In this document: positions 52,362 through 63,325 of the stretch, one piece after another
Position numbering within the stretch: the first letter of the stretch is position 1
Layout of the letters: the number at the start of each line of letters is the position of its first letter
Source of the DNA: Ditylenchus dipsaci
Taxonomy: Eukaryota; Nematoda; Chromadorea; Rhabditida; Anguinidae
Direction: 5' to 3'
Length of the DNA: 64,000 bases
NCBI GenBank assembly: GCA_004194705.1
Contig: SADC01000062.1
Span: 124,001 to 188,000, forward strand
Notes under the pieces: generated by a model
Seen by the model: only the letters and a program-made list of their open reading frames with translations
Databases searched by the model: none
Told to the model about the DNA's origin: nothing
Position numbers and translations under genes: made by a program

Positions 52362-54457
52362 TCACTTCCTTCCATCAACAGCGGCATTTTTCGCCCCAAA
52401 TGGGTTGTAATAGTAGGGTAGCGGTCGCAGGTGCACTAGCCTCGATGTATCAGGTTGCTGCAATGACTTCCGGAAACGGATAAATGGCTGCACCACTCTT
52501 TGGTTGTAGTCAGCTGAAAAATTCAAAATTAAAAATATGCTTCCTGATATATTAGCAAATTAAAAATACAGTTGGACTTTGATGACCCGGCCCGAATTAT
52601 TGAAGATCCAAATTTTCAAGAGCGAAATTGTAGGATGTGAAAAAAAATGATCAGTAAACTCGGGATCCTTACGATGTTTTGAACCATACTGTCAAAATAA
52701 AAGTGGTAAAAGAAAACAAAAATTGAGCTAGAAAAAGTGTCGGATCCTAGGTGGAAACGAACCTAAGGGGGATGCCGGGTCATCGAAGTTATTGAAGTGT
52801 TTTAAGATTAGCTAGCCTGACCATGATGAATGAAAGTATATGTTATATATTGATTTCGAACGCTAAACCAGGCATGGACACGGCCCGAATTTTGGCGGCC
52901 CGGCCCGCGTCTTTTTAGTCTTCAGCCCGGGCCGGGCCGGCCCGGAAGCCCTGCTTCAAATATACTCAAAAAAATTTCGACAAATATTTTCGACAAATCT
53001 CGGAAAAATACCAGTATTTTTCTCAATTTTGTAAAAAGTACGGTGTTACGCACTTTTGATTAGAGAAGATACTAGAAATATACCGGTATTAATCTCGGAA
53101 TTTTGAAAATTGGTATTTTCGGCAACCCTATGAGGGAGCTTTGGTTGGGTGTTTTAGGCGGAAAATTCAATGAGAAATATAACCGGGCTTCAGGGGCGGG
53201 CCCGGCCCGGAGCTTTTTCGGCCCGACCCGGCATGTGTCCACCCCTGCGCTAAACTGCTTAAAAAAGGCATATAGAAGGATACGGTAGTTGATATCTAAA
53301 AAGTTCGGAATATGTTTTAGAAACCTTGATAAGGAAAAATATTTTCACGCCATTTTGCAGCACAGCCTCCCTTCTCAAAAAAGAGATCAAACAACAAACT
53401 TAGATAACAATGTTACCAGTCTTTTCATTATTCATTATTCTTGTTGGAAAACTTTGACCGGAAGATTTTTGTAGAATCACACTTCAGTTTTTTACTAGCT
53501 CTCCTCAGCATTTTTTTTCAGAATTCTTCCGCTTTCTCGTAAAATAGTCTGTCTTTAGAAAACCCGGTTGCAGAGGCCAAAAAAAAATAAAGCAAATTTT
53601 TTTGGTTATTTGATGCTATTACTAGGGTTGGATTATTGCGGAATCTTTGGGAAAAATCTTAAAAACCGGGTAAAATTTTTTTGAGAAATTTCTAGCAAAG
53701 TCGGGCAAAATCTTTTTCTTCAACTACCTACTGTTTATTGATAACTGTAGAATTTGAAGTATATTACCTAGAAATTCTACAGTTATTAACGTACAATTAT
53801 CGATTAACGCCCATATTATGCAAGAAATTTTACAGTTATTGGCCTACAAACTGATCAGGATGAAAACTGTAAGTTGATAACTGTAGAATTTTGAAAAAAT
53901 TCCGAATGATCCAAAAAAATTTTGCTCAATTTCTAATATACTGAACAAAATCTAAATTTTGCCCGTTAAACAACTGGACAATTACCTAATAATTTTCTTG
54001 TTGGCCATCCACGAAATTACGAACCGAAAATTTTGTGTATCTTATCAAGGCTTAGGCCCTTGACTAAGGGTCCTTTATTTTTGAGAAAGCGGACTTTTTA
54101 TAGTACAGAACTCTTGATAACGCGAAACTTTTAAGGTCGCTATCAAAAGATTCTTTGAATCGAAAGTCGACTGTATAGTTAGACCTTCTAAAATCTCAAA
54201 AATCCAAAATATCTACCTTGCTCACTTTTGCGAAATCTCAAATACAGAGCAGCTGAGTTAGAAGGTGAGCCAATGGAAGAAAAAGCAGGGTCACTGGATC
54301 CCATCACAGCAGCTTCTGATCCCGCAAAAGTAAAAATGACCAGCAAAAGGGCTAAACAACACACAGGAAGTCTGCTTCCACATCTTTGATTCCCAAAAAT
54401 ATTTTTCTGGTCAACAGCACTCATAGCAAAATCCAAAACTTTGGAGCAAAACTGCAT
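52362..54457 (-). CDS. Two-exon gene for a small secreted protein with two RFRKS motifs
   Basis: Exon 1 is 54457-54217 and exon 2 is 52513-52362; the junction keeps phase and gives 130 residues (119 from the second Met at 54424). The second Met looks better placed, because a signal peptide follows: basic NQRCGSR, then hydrophobic LPVCCLALLLVIFTFAGSEA. The mature part has SNSAALYLRFRKSEQ and VVQPFIRFRKSLQQP, the same RFRKS motif twice, each after an aliphatic/aromatic stretch. It ends RPLPYYYNPFGAKNAAVDGRK. Paired basic residues after RF resemble a neuropeptide precursor, but no glycine amide donor is present, so classical RFamide processing is not supported. I know no homolog. The 1.7-kb intron contains a hAT-like MITE and repeats. 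Confidence 0.5.
52566..52795. repeat. CAGTTGGACTTTGATGACC palindromic remnant
   Basis: The left TACAGTTGGACTTTGATGACC and right GGGTCATCGAAGTTATTGAA arms are inverted, with the CAGTC-family core GTGTCGGATCCTAGGTGG on the right arm. The right terminus is decayed. Confidence 0.5.
52869..53247. mobile_element. hAT-like MITE with GGCCCGGCCCG ends, 8-bp TSD
   Basis: The ends CAGGCATGGACACGGCCCG and CGGCATGTGTCCACCCCTG are inverted. CGCTAAAC is duplicated exactly on both sides (52861-52868 and 53248-53255). The GC-rich subtermini stand out in an AT-rich region. Located in the intron of the RFRKS gene. Confidence 0.88.
53735..53895. repeat. ACAGTTATTAACG repeat cluster
   Basis: Inverted ATTGATAACTGTAGAATTTG and AATTCTACAGTTATTAACG units as in 49080-49430. 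A TAGGGTTGG terminus-like sequence at 53625 may mark the left end of the element that carries it. Confidence 0.5.
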
Positions 54458-55130
54458 TTTTAGTCAAAAAGTCAAGCAACACGGCAGCTTGGAAATAAAA
54501 TAAAGTAAGCAAAGTCCAAGAATTTGAGTATTAGTAGTCAAAATGCAGACAAGGTTTTGAATTTTCAATCCAGGTGGGCGAGCAGATTCCTTTGTTCTCG
54601 GGGTTGGAACTAATGAAATAATAATATAGCTACTGGAATAAGTAATGCTCCAAGTGATGGCACTTTTTACTGAAAATTCAACCACTGATTTATTTATTAC
54701 AATGATGACACCGGTTACAAGAAATGCTGTTTCTTTGTATTTTGATGAGCGAAAAGAAGAATTGAGGGCGAGAAAAAGCATGTGAAAAGCCCAATATTTA
54801 CTTGTGTTCTTTGGCTAAAATGTCGAAAGGAAGGTTTTTTGCAACTGTTGGATAGGTGAGAGTCACCTGCATTATTATAAATTTTTGGTCACATGAAAAA
54901 ATGAAAGAGGATACTAGACACAAATGTAGGCTTGGAAAGCGGGGGAAATGCTGATGGTTGGTTTGGGTAGTGGTCGATAACCTTTGTGCTTTGAAATAGG
55001 GTTGGGGAGGAACCAAATTGGGTAATGGTATGATTCGACGGCTTTAGAGATGAATTTTTTGGGCTAATTGTATACCGGACCCCCGCCCCCATCGCGAAAA
55101 ATTCCCCATGAGTTTTTCACTGGACTACAG
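54458..55130. other. Upstream flank of the RFRKS gene, no gene seen
   Basis: Minus-strand ORFs at 54464-54781 and 54798-55092 have hydrophobic stretches but no consistent splice structure or recognisable domain. I treat the region as 5' flank or untranslated sequence. Confidence 0.3.
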
Positions 55131-55132
55131 TC

Positions 55133-55375
55133 AAACCTCTCAATGACGAACCCCCAAAAGTTCATTCCCGCCTAGGGTCCGACACTTTTTTTACCTCGAT
55201 TTTTTAAGATTTTTCTATTTCTGTTTTTACGGTCTGGCTGCAAATATCGTCAGTATTACGATTTTGCCGATCATTTTCGCGGAAGAAAAAACTTTTGACC
55301 TTAAAAAAGCAAAACCTCCCGTTAACGTAACCGTATTTTCAAAAAGCCTTGAAAAACCTGTGCGGGCAGAGCCCA
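55133..55375. repeat. CAGTC-family MITE half
   Basis: It starts TACAGTCAAACCTCTCAATG and carries the core GTTCATTCCCGCCTAGGGTC plus GCAAATATCGTCAGTATTAC. The matching right half is missing; another element begins at 55376. Confidence 0.55.
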
Positions 55376-55512
55376 ATACCGTATTCCCTCTAATAGTAGC
55401 CTTCTCTAATTGTAGCCCTTCTTCCTTTAATAATGAAACCACCTCCCCCCCCCTCAAAGAAGGTGGTTAAAAATTAGTGACGCCGGGGGCTACTATTAGA
55501 GTAAATACGGCA
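55376..55512. mobile_element. Palindromic ACCGTATT..CTCTAATAGTAGCC element
   Basis: The left ATACCGTATTCCCTCTAATA and right CTATTAGAGTAAATACGGCAT ends are inverted around a C-rich CCACCTCCCCCCCCC centre. Its insertion seems to interrupt the CAGTC-family element to its left. Confidence 0.6.
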
Positions 55513-55611
55513 TAGCGAAAAACTCAACAGGGGGCGGGGCTCAGGCATAAAACTCTCCTATCGTCACATAGGGAATCATGATACTATACCGAAATTCGAC
55601 TGCATTATAAG

Positions 55612-56020
55612 TAGGGTTGTCGAGTCGAGTACTCGAAATCGAGTAATTTCGAGTATTATTCGAAAATTTCGAGTTTCGAATATCGAGTCGAGTCGAGTAC
55701 TCGAAAATTTCGAGTTTCGAATACCGAGTCGAGTCAAGTACTCGAAAATTTTGAGTTTGAAGTATAGAATTAAATAATTAAAAATGTGCTCGAGGACCAA
55801 ATTTTTTCTTTTTTATGGCTTATTATGCCTTACCAACTTCACATGATTAAATTTTTGACCTAAATTTCGACAAAAATTCTACTGGAAATCGAATAATTTC
55901 GAGTATTATTCGAAATTTTTCGAGTTTCGAGTATCGAGTCGAGTCGAGTACTCGAAAATTTCGAGTATTGAAAAGATTTCGAGTCGAGTACTCGAAAATT
56001 TCGAGTACTCGACAACCCTA
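55612..56020. mobile_element. hAT-like MITE made of GTCGAGTACTCGA repeats, 8-bp TSD
   Basis: The ends TAGGGTTGTCGAGTCGAGTA and its complement bound repeated TCGAGTACTCGAAATTTCGA motifs. ATTATAAG is duplicated exactly (55604-55611 and 56021-56028). No coding capacity. Confidence 0.88.
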
Positions 56021-56028
56021 ATTATAAG

Positions 56029-57090
56029 GCTTTTAAAAATATAGAAACCAAGGCGAATTTCAAGCCTTCAGAAGCATTTAAGCCTTTTATGAACAAGTGT
56101 CAAAATTATTATTGAAAAAAAACTAGATATTGTTATCTAAAATTTCTACCTTTATATAATCACATATTATGTCATAGAAATAATACAAAAAACTTAAATT
56201 TTATAAAAATTAAACTCGAAAAACAAGCAAATAATAAGAAAACGCATATATCAAATACCCATGAAAATGAACATGGACATTTTCACATATATAATCACAA
56301 CAACAACACAAATACTGTCTGTGCGCGTGGGTGCCCTTTTGTCTAGAAATCGGAGACAAAGGCTGAGCAAAGTTTATTTCAATTAAAAAGCCAGGACAAG
56401 CCAGGAATAGCAGATGCCAACAGACCAACTTCGTCAGTAGTAATTGGCCGGAAGGTCGCAATGACTTGCCAAAACACGCAGATGTATCAACTTTTATGTG
56501 AATTGCATGTTTAAGCTGAAACAGGCGGTCAAAAAAGTACAGGTATTTTGGAAAAATTTGTTTGCCAGCACATGCTAGGACAGTATTTTTCAAATTTTTT
56601 GATCATTTTTGGAAATAAAAAAATGATGTATCTAAAAATATTTTTTTTTGTTTCTTGGTATTTTCAGGAGTAACTTAAAAGTGATCTTTTATCAAAAGAT
56701 CTTATTATTTTAAATTGCTTTTCTGCTAAAAAAATCTAAATCCGAAGAAAATTGCTCGTATACGACACAGTATAAAAAGCTTGTAAATGCAACAAGAAGA
56801 TTGAAATAAAAGTCTGAGTTTGAAAAATCGAAGCCACCAAAACCTTTGTTACCGTTTTAACCTTGATACTGGGTTTTTCCATGAAAACTCAAAAAATTAT
56901 GAAAGCCTTGCCTCATCAATTTTTCTTTGAAAATGGAGGGAAAAACTGAGCTACATGGGAGCTGTGCAGTTGAAAATCACAAAAAAATCTAAAAATAACT
57001 GAAAAATCGGAAAAAGGCGAAAACTCCGATTTTTTAAACTGGCGCGCTATTTTTTAAAATTACAAATGATCTGAAATTTTTTGTTTTTTT
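56029..57090. other. No gene seen
   Basis: AT-rich sequence. The minus ORF at 56210-56593 (127 residues) has no clear domain, and I found no supporting splice sites. Confidence 0.35.
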
Positions 57091-57094
57091 ATAA

Positions 57095-57874
57095 CTATAG
57101 TTGATTTGCCATAGCTGATTAAATAATATGGGTCGAAAGCGCGAAAAATAAATTAGTGAAATTGCGTATTATAGGAAAGGATGGCTGGCCTGACTCAGCC
57201 CTGGCTTTGCTCTGTCTCCGAGCTAGGGCCATAGAAAATATTTTTAACACCTTAGAGCTGCAGCCTAATTCGAAGAGGAAAAAGGCGAAGTATACAGCAT
57301 TGGTAAAAAGATCTTTATATCGAAGTTTTTTCAAACCCGATAAAAAAGTCAAGAGGCACTTTTATGGGGGCAAGCTTTACAGTGGCTATTTTTCTTAAAA
57401 AAAACATATTTCTGCTAATAACCCCCCTAATTTCAAGTGGTCTGAAACAACTGTTTTATTAATTTTTAGAGCTCTGTGAAAATAGCCTGTAAGATTTGTA
57501 CAAACTCTGACAGGCATTTTTTACAGAGTTACAAAAGTTAAGAAAACAGAAATTTCAGATCACTTGAAACTGGGGAGGTTTTAAGCAGAAATATGTTTTT
57601 TTGAAAAAAAGTAGCCAATCAAAACTTCAATATAACGGCCCCTATAAAAGTGCCTCTTGGCTTTTTTAATAAAGATCACCTAACCAGTGCTGTAAAGTTC
57701 GCCTTTTTCCTCCCCGAATTAGGCTCCGGCTCTGAGATATTAGAATTTTTTCTATGGCTCTAGCTTGGAGGCAGAGCAAAGCCAGGGCTGAGCCAGACCA
57801 GCCGTTCTTTCCTAAATCCGTTATTTCACTAATTGATTTTTGCGTTTTCGACCCATTTTTTTAATCAACTATAG
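57095..57874. mobile_element. Large palindromic element with CTATAGTTGATT ends
   Basis: The outer CTATAGTTGATT and AATCAACTATAG are inverted. The arms share GGGTCGAAAGCGC, CTGGCTTTGCTCTGTCTCC, AACATATTTCTGCTTAAAAC-type and TTTCAAGTGATCTGAAA-type motifs over about 350 bases each. The 77-80 residue ORFs at 57119-57398 are inside the arms and are not genes. Confidence 0.65.
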
Positions 57875-57879
57875 GTCAT

Positions 57880-58308
57880 ATAAGATACCGAAGCGTATGC
57901 CAGATTCCCAGCAAAATTAACTTGCGTTGGAATCCAAACCAAAAAGTGGGTCAAAACTTTGGAGATTCCAAATGTTGAAAAGCCCTTAATTAGAAAAAAG
58001 ACGGTAAGCATCCTCCAATTAATTTATCCCAAATACCCCAGAGTTACGCAAAGATCAGATCAGTTACCTTGAACCATTCAGAACCACTCCAGACCTCTCT
58101 AAAACAATCCCAACCAGTATTTAACTATCCTGAAGCAGTTTTTAGGGTGGTTAGAGTGGTTCAGGATAAAATTCTGTGCGATTGAGTTTATCAAACGGCA
58201 AATCTTATAAGCGCATTCGAATTTTTGCAAGAACTCTACCCCCCCCCCTTTCAGTAAACTTCCAAAACAACTAACTTACAATGGCTTTTCTCGGGTGAGA
58301 GTCTGAAT
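57880..58308. other. No gene seen
   Basis: Intergenic. It contains a short imperfect inverted repeat (TTGAACCATTCAGAACCACTC versus GGTTAGAGTGGTTCAGG) near 58070-58165. Confidence 0.35.
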
Positions 58309-58316
58309 GTTCCTAG

Positions 58317-58595
58317 TAGGGTTGGCCAATAAGAAAATTTTCGAGAAATTTCTCGGTTTTTTTCTAGAGCAAAATCTAGATTTTGCTCGCTATTTTAAAA
58401 CTCGATTAAAAATATTTTTTTTTGGAATTTCTGAACTTTTTTGTTGAAAATTTGGCTTTTTATTTGTTTTTATCGACGTACAGTTAACTGTGGGGCAAAA
58501 AATGACTAACGATTTTGCTCGATTCTGCACGGTGTTGGAGAATTTTCTTGCGGAATTTCTCAAAAATATTTTGCTCGAGAGAAATCCCAACTTTA
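58317..58595. mobile_element. hAT-like MITE, 8-bp TSD
   Basis: The left end TAGGGTTGGCCAATAAG and right end GAAATCCCAACTTTA are inverted. GTTCCTAG is duplicated exactly on each side (58309-58316 and 58596-58603). The arms share AGAAATTTCTCG and AAAATCTAGATTTTGCTCG. Confidence 0.85.
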
Positions 58596-58603
58596 GTTCC
58601 TAG

Positions 58604-59370
58604 TCATTTTCGAACTAGAAAATTTGAATTCCCGGATTTTTTTTGCTATTTTGACATTAATATTGTCACACCAGTTCATATCGATCTGACTTTTTTCGCA
58701 CCCCTGCCAAATGCTCGTAGGTCTAATTGGATATCGCTTAGATAGATCATCAAATCGAGCTTTGACTGCTACAGAATTGTCTAACGTAGTCTTTTAAAAC
58801 TGCAAAAAATAGCTTAAATTTATCCAACCTTAAAAATTTTGCGCCCTTACTCCAAAACATGTGACTGAATTTCACTAAACAAAAAATCTGCATGTTTTCT
58901 TCCAAGCTTACCTACATTTTTCCCAGCAATAATTCTAAGTCAACAAAGCGTGTTTTGAATGTCAACTAATGACTGAATGGGTGGGAATGCAACCACCAAT
59001 ATTTATATGAGCCAAATTGAGTTGTTTTGATGTGGTTTGTTTGTTGTAATCGTTTTAAAAATTAACTAAAATAAGATTTTTAAAGACAAAAATGGCTAAA
59101 TTTAGCTGTTTGTACTCTAAGGCTTGTAGAAAATATTTACAAATATGAGTTGTTTTTGCTTTTTGCTCAAAATTAAATTAAAAATTGTAGGCGGATTTTT
59201 TTTGAAATTTAATTATAGTGGAACAACTAGCATTAATAAATCGTGTCTTGATTGAAATTTTGCAAAGAACGCAAATCTTTGCTCTTTTAGAAATTTCCGA
59301 TGATCAAATTTTCGTCTAGGTATCTCAAAGATCTATAAATTGTTTTTAAAGCACTTTTCTGGTGATAAAC
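58604..59370. other. No gene seen
   Basis: AT-rich intergenic sequence. A lone TTTGACTGCTACAG near 58752 resembles a decayed CAGTC-family right end. Confidence 0.35.
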
Positions 59371-59374
59371 ATGT

Positions 59375-59672
59375 GCGGGGCCAGAATTTTGGCTAAATTA
59401 AACCTGAGAGCCCCAGTCAAATCAGCTTGGAGGACCAAGGTATTTTTTTCAAAAATTTTTACACTAAGAATTTCTTTGTGTGAACATGATTGAAAAATGT
59501 TCTCTGAGAGTTTAGGTGGAAAAATAGTGCAGACAAAAGTTTTCAAAAAAAAATTGCCTTGGTCCTCCAAGCTGATTTGACTGGGAGGGCTCAGGTTCAA
59601 GTGAGTGGGTGGGCTCAGGTCCAAGCGCTCCGAAATTTTTGAGACGCTCATTTCTTCAAAGTTTGGCCCCGC
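59375..59672. mobile_element. Palindromic element with GCGGGGCCA ends
   Basis: GCGGGGCCAGAATTTTGGC at the left and GTTTGGCCCCGC at the right are inverted. The arms share CCCAGTCAAATCAGCTTGGA and GGACCAAGG with their complements. The 130-residue minus ORF over it is a shadow of the palindrome. Confidence 0.6.
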
Positions 59673-59689
59673 CGAGCTCAGCCCCGTAT

Positions 59690-60025
59690 AACCAATACAG
59701 TTCAAATTCGATTTAACGAAATTCGAGGGACCGGCCAAGTGACCGCGTTCGACACTTTTTTACACCTATTTTTTCAAGCTTTTGCCAGTTCTGTCTTGAC
59801 AGTCTGGTCCTAAGACTTGCAAGGATTCCAATTTTAAGATCATTTTTGGGAAATCCATTTTTTTGCTTCAAAAAAGCAAAAACTCGATGAAAAAAACAGG
59901 TTTTTTGTTTAACCGAAATTCGTTAAATCGAGTTTTTGTTTTTTTAGAGGAAGAAATTTTGGATTTCCGAAAAATGATCGGCAAAATCGAAATCCTTGCG
60001 ATATTTGGGGCAAGACTGTAATAGA
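59690..60025. repeat. CAGTT-ended MITE remnant
   Basis: It starts TACAGTTCAAATTCGATTTA. The inner arms contain TTTTGACAGTCTGGTCCTAAG-like and AATGATCGGCAAAATCGAAA sequences in inverted orientation. The right end AAGACTGTAATAG is decayed. A member of the CAGTC family. Confidence 0.5.
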
Positions 60026-60485
60026 ACTGGCAACATGACACAGGCAGGGGGCCTCGGCCTGGGTATGAAGTATGAAGTAAATATCGGATGTTTAATGCGA
60101 CTGGTAAAAAATTGAGTTTGAGGAGAGCTACAAACTTTGTGAACAACCTAAGACGGCTGCAGTAGCAGAAATCTTGCGACGGCCTAAATCAGTCAAAAAC
60201 TAAAGTTACAACGAATTTTTTTTTGAACAACCTGATAGCAAAGGTTAGCTATACACAGTAACAAAATTTTATTCCCACTTTATTCACATCAAAAAACGTT
60301 TACAAAACTGCAGTCAATAGTATTTTTTGGAAATTTGATATGAGTTGACATTCTACGTAGGCATTTAAAGAGATTGGGACAGCACCTAAAATAAATTGTT
60401 GCCAGCGCATCCTCCCCCACTGCCACCTTCTTCCTCTTTGTAACTGAAATAATCTATTTGGCAAAAACTAAATGCAAAAAAGTGG

Positions 60486-60710
60486 CTGTACCCCGAAATT
60501 TAAGCGGCGATTTGCTAAGTGGTCGATTTGCTAAGCGGTCGTTTTGCTAAGAAAAAAAATTTAAGCGCGAATTTGCTAAGAATTCACAATTTAAGCGCCA
60601 ATTTGCTAAATGGTCGTTTTGCTAAGAATTTTTTTGCTAAGTAGTTGTTTTGATAAAGATCTTCTTTGTTAAGCTACATCTTCTTCAGTTCGGCTTAATT
60701 TCGGGTACAG
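60486..60710. mobile_element. Element with CTGTACCCGAAATTTAAGC ends and TTTGCTAAG repeats
   Basis: The left CTGTACCCCGAAATTTAAGC and right GGCTTAATTTCGGGTACAG ends are inverted. In between, GATTTGCTAAGTGGTC-like units are repeated about eight times in one orientation. Confidence 0.55.
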
Positions 60711-60792
60711 ACCTTAAAACCCAAACGGTTCAATCCAAAATCATGTTCTAAAAACGGTTTTAAATTGAATCGGGGTCTCCTACTCTGGACTG

Positions 60793-60858
60793 ATTGCACC
60801 CAGAGGGATTCGAACCAGTAACCTTGGTGATGAGTATATGGACCTCTTCGCCAAGTAA
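60793..60858 (-). other. tRNA-like pseudogene or SINE head
   Basis: On the minus strand TGGCGAAGAGG (A-box-like) is followed about 30 bases later by GGTTCGAATCC, a perfect B box, and TGGGTGCA. The 5' acceptor strand does not pair, so a functional tRNA is unlikely. The adjacent palindrome has a related GGTTCGCATCC. Confidence 0.4.
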
Positions 60859-60885
60859 ACACTCAAAATTACGACAAAAAAGGTA

Positions 60886-61283
60886 TGCACCCAGGTGGAT
60901 GCGAACCAGCATCCTCGGCGGTGGCTATCCAAGTGGTCGTCCACTTGGATCAAAAATTTTTTTACGTTTTCAATTTCCAAAACAATTTTTCTGCACTAAT
61001 TCGAGCATCCTGAAAATAGTTTGACAGTGGTAAAATCACGTTTTATCAAGAAGTTTTTGAGTTATCGTGAATTCTTGATTTTGATAAATCAATCGTTAGC
61101 AATAACTCTAAATTTATCGATAAAACGTGATTTTACCACGGTCAAACCATCTTCAGCATGCTCGAATTAGTGCAGAAAAATTTATTTGGAAACCGAAAAC
61201 GTAAAAAAAAATTTTTGATCCAAGTGGACGACCACTTGGATAGCCACCGCCGAGGATGCTGGTTCGCATCCACCTGGGTGCAC
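60886..61283. mobile_element. 398-base near-perfect palindrome with tRNA-like arms
   Basis: The arms start TGCACCCAGGTGGATGCGAA and contain GGTTCGCATCC, GGATAGCCACCGCC and the AAGTGGACGACCACTTGG motif, then AATTCGAGCATCCTGAAAAT. It belongs to the same family as 62511-62853 and the remnants at 1510 and 6430. Confidence 0.75.
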
Positions 61284-62011
61284 ACTTTATTTTTACCGTT
61301 ACATTGAGAAAAAGGAAAAGTACAAAAAGGCAGAAAAGTTCTTAACAAATCGGGATTTAAGAAAAGAATGCCTTAGCAAATATATTTTTAGCAAATGGGC
61401 GCCTTAAAGGGGCATGCTCGCGCCCGATGCAATAATTCTTGCATTTTGAATTCGCGGGTACCAGGCACGCCAGAGATTTGAATTTCAAAATCAAATTTTG
61501 AAATAATTTTGAGTTCTGTGCTTTGATCTGTCGTGACTTGCCGGTAATTTTTGCTCTAATTTTTTACGCTTGCCTTTCTTACTAACTGACTGTTTTGGTT
61601 TTAGCGTCAAATAATCTCGTGTGTTCAGCTGGTCATTCTCGTGCATGCTCAGGTTCTTCTCTTGATCTTGCTGTTTGTATTAGATAAGTTTTTTTTATTT
61701 TCTGTGCCGTCATTTGCTTTTTCCTTGTTCCGTTTTTCAGGTGTCTATCTGGAGGTCTCAAGAAGGAATTTTAGGTTCTCTGCTCGGGTATTTTTACACA
61801 TTTTTCACACAATTTACGCAGTGACTGCATACATCCTGTCAAAGTCCCTTATAAATGTAACGTCAAATATAACAGGCAGCCATTTACGTAGCGACTTTCG
61901 ACTTTGTCAGCCTGTATGCGGTCGAAGTGTCACTTTCTATGTGCCTTCGTGCTTCATTCTATGGCAGTATGGCTAGGCCCTTGTAACATATCTGTCGGAG
62001 CGCGTCAACTT
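61284..62011. other. No secure gene
   Basis: A plus ORF at 61641-61976 (111 residues) is hydrophobic at the start but resembles no family I know. It may be part of the larger element whose inverted ends lie at 62012 and 64000. Confidence 0.35.
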
Positions 62012-62089
62012 CTCTGAAGAGGCTGCCTAGCGAAAGTGTTTATTCCGCTGGGCTTTCGCTCTCAAGTAAGGTGTAAGTTATACCACCTG

Positions 62090-63083
62090 GGGCCTATTCA
62101 ACAGTTGAAAGTTGAAAGTAGAAAGTAGAAAGTTGAAAGTTGAAAGTGAAAGTGTTCCAACACTTGAAAGTGTAAAGTTGAAAGTTGAAAGTAGATGGTA
62201 AAAATCGGTGGGTTGAAATAGGTGGTCCGATTTTTTGTGAAAGTTGAAAGTAAATTTTTTTTTCGGTTTTGGTCATTTCTAGATGCAATTTTTTGCGTAG
62301 AATCCAAATTTGTGGGTATTTTTTGCGATTTCGATATGTAATTCGGATCTTTTCATTATTTTTCAACCTCGAGTAGTAACAGGGAATACCTATAAAGTGG
62401 TACCCACACATCATTATTGTTATCAATTTACCCACAGTACCCTTGTCTTAATCCATTATCAGTAACCATGGGGTCCCATTTAGGCGGAATTGCGGAATTT
62501 AAATTTCTTAGTTTGAACCAACCAAACCAAGTGGTCGTCCACTTGGATCAAATTTTTTTTCACGTTTTTAATTTTCCAAAACCTGTTTTCTGGACTAATT
62601 CGGGGGTGCTGAAGATGGTTTGATAGTGGTAAATTCCGTTTTCTCGGGTATTTTTTGAGTTTTGACGTATAATTGATTTTACCAAAACTCGACTTTACCA
62701 AAATTAAAAAAATACCCGAGAAGACGCCATTTTACTATTATCAAACCATCTTCAGCATGCCCGAATTAGTCCAGAAAACAGGTTTTGGAACATGAAAAAC
62801 GTAAAAAAAATTTCGCACCAAGTGGACGACCACTTGGTTTGGTTGGTTCAAACTATAAATTTGAATTCCCGCAAAATGTACGAATTTAAAATTTAGAAAT
62901 ATATAGGAGGAAGTGAAAGTTGACAGTTGAAAGTGAAAGTTGAAAGTGAGTCACTTTCAATTGTTGGAACACCATCAACTTTCAACTTTCACTTTCTACT
63001 TTCAACTTTCAACTCTTGGAACACTTTCACTTTCAACTTTCAACTTTACACTTTCAACTTTCAACTGTTGGAATAGGCCCCTG
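62090..63083. mobile_element. Element with GAAAGTTGAAAGT-repeat inverted ends
   Basis: The ends GGGGCCTATTCAACAGTTGA and its near complement carry 80-190 bases of AAAGTTGAAAGT microrepeats. The central part is occupied by the TA-flanked 62511-62853 insertion. Structure parallels the 7315-8833 hAT-like element, but no target duplication is visible. Confidence 0.65.
62511..62853. mobile_element. TA-flanked palindromic MITE nested in a larger element
   Basis: The ends GTTTGAACCAACCAAACCAA and its complement are flanked by TA (62509-62510, 62854-62855). The arms include AAGTGGTCGTCCACTTGG and GAAGATGGTTTGATAGTGG. Confidence 0.75.
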
Positions 63084-63325
63084 TTGTATTTCAGCTTAAA
63101 TGAAAACCGGTAACTTTCTGACTGCCGGAGGAAAGAACCGTTTGTAATTTGGAAGAGGAAAGGGGGATAGAGGTCTTCTGCCAAAATGGCACCCCATTAT
63201 CATCCTAGTGATCCAGACACCAAGCGGACTCGTGTTCGATTGCCTTCTGGAGCCAAAAAAACGATCCCGTGAGCTAACCATACTATAATCGGTAATATTT
63301 TTGTTTAGATTCATGTTTCATCATA

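Noticed and set aside
57119..57398. ORFs of 77 and 80 residues on opposite strands
   Set aside because: They lie in the arm of a palindromic element and have no splice structure.
59346..59738. 130-residue minus ORF
   Set aside because: It spans a palindromic repeat and its flank; the reading frame follows the inverted arms.
61641..61976. 111-residue ORF as a membrane protein gene
   Set aside because: Only the first 30 residues are hydrophobic, no splice or homology support, and repeats are close by.
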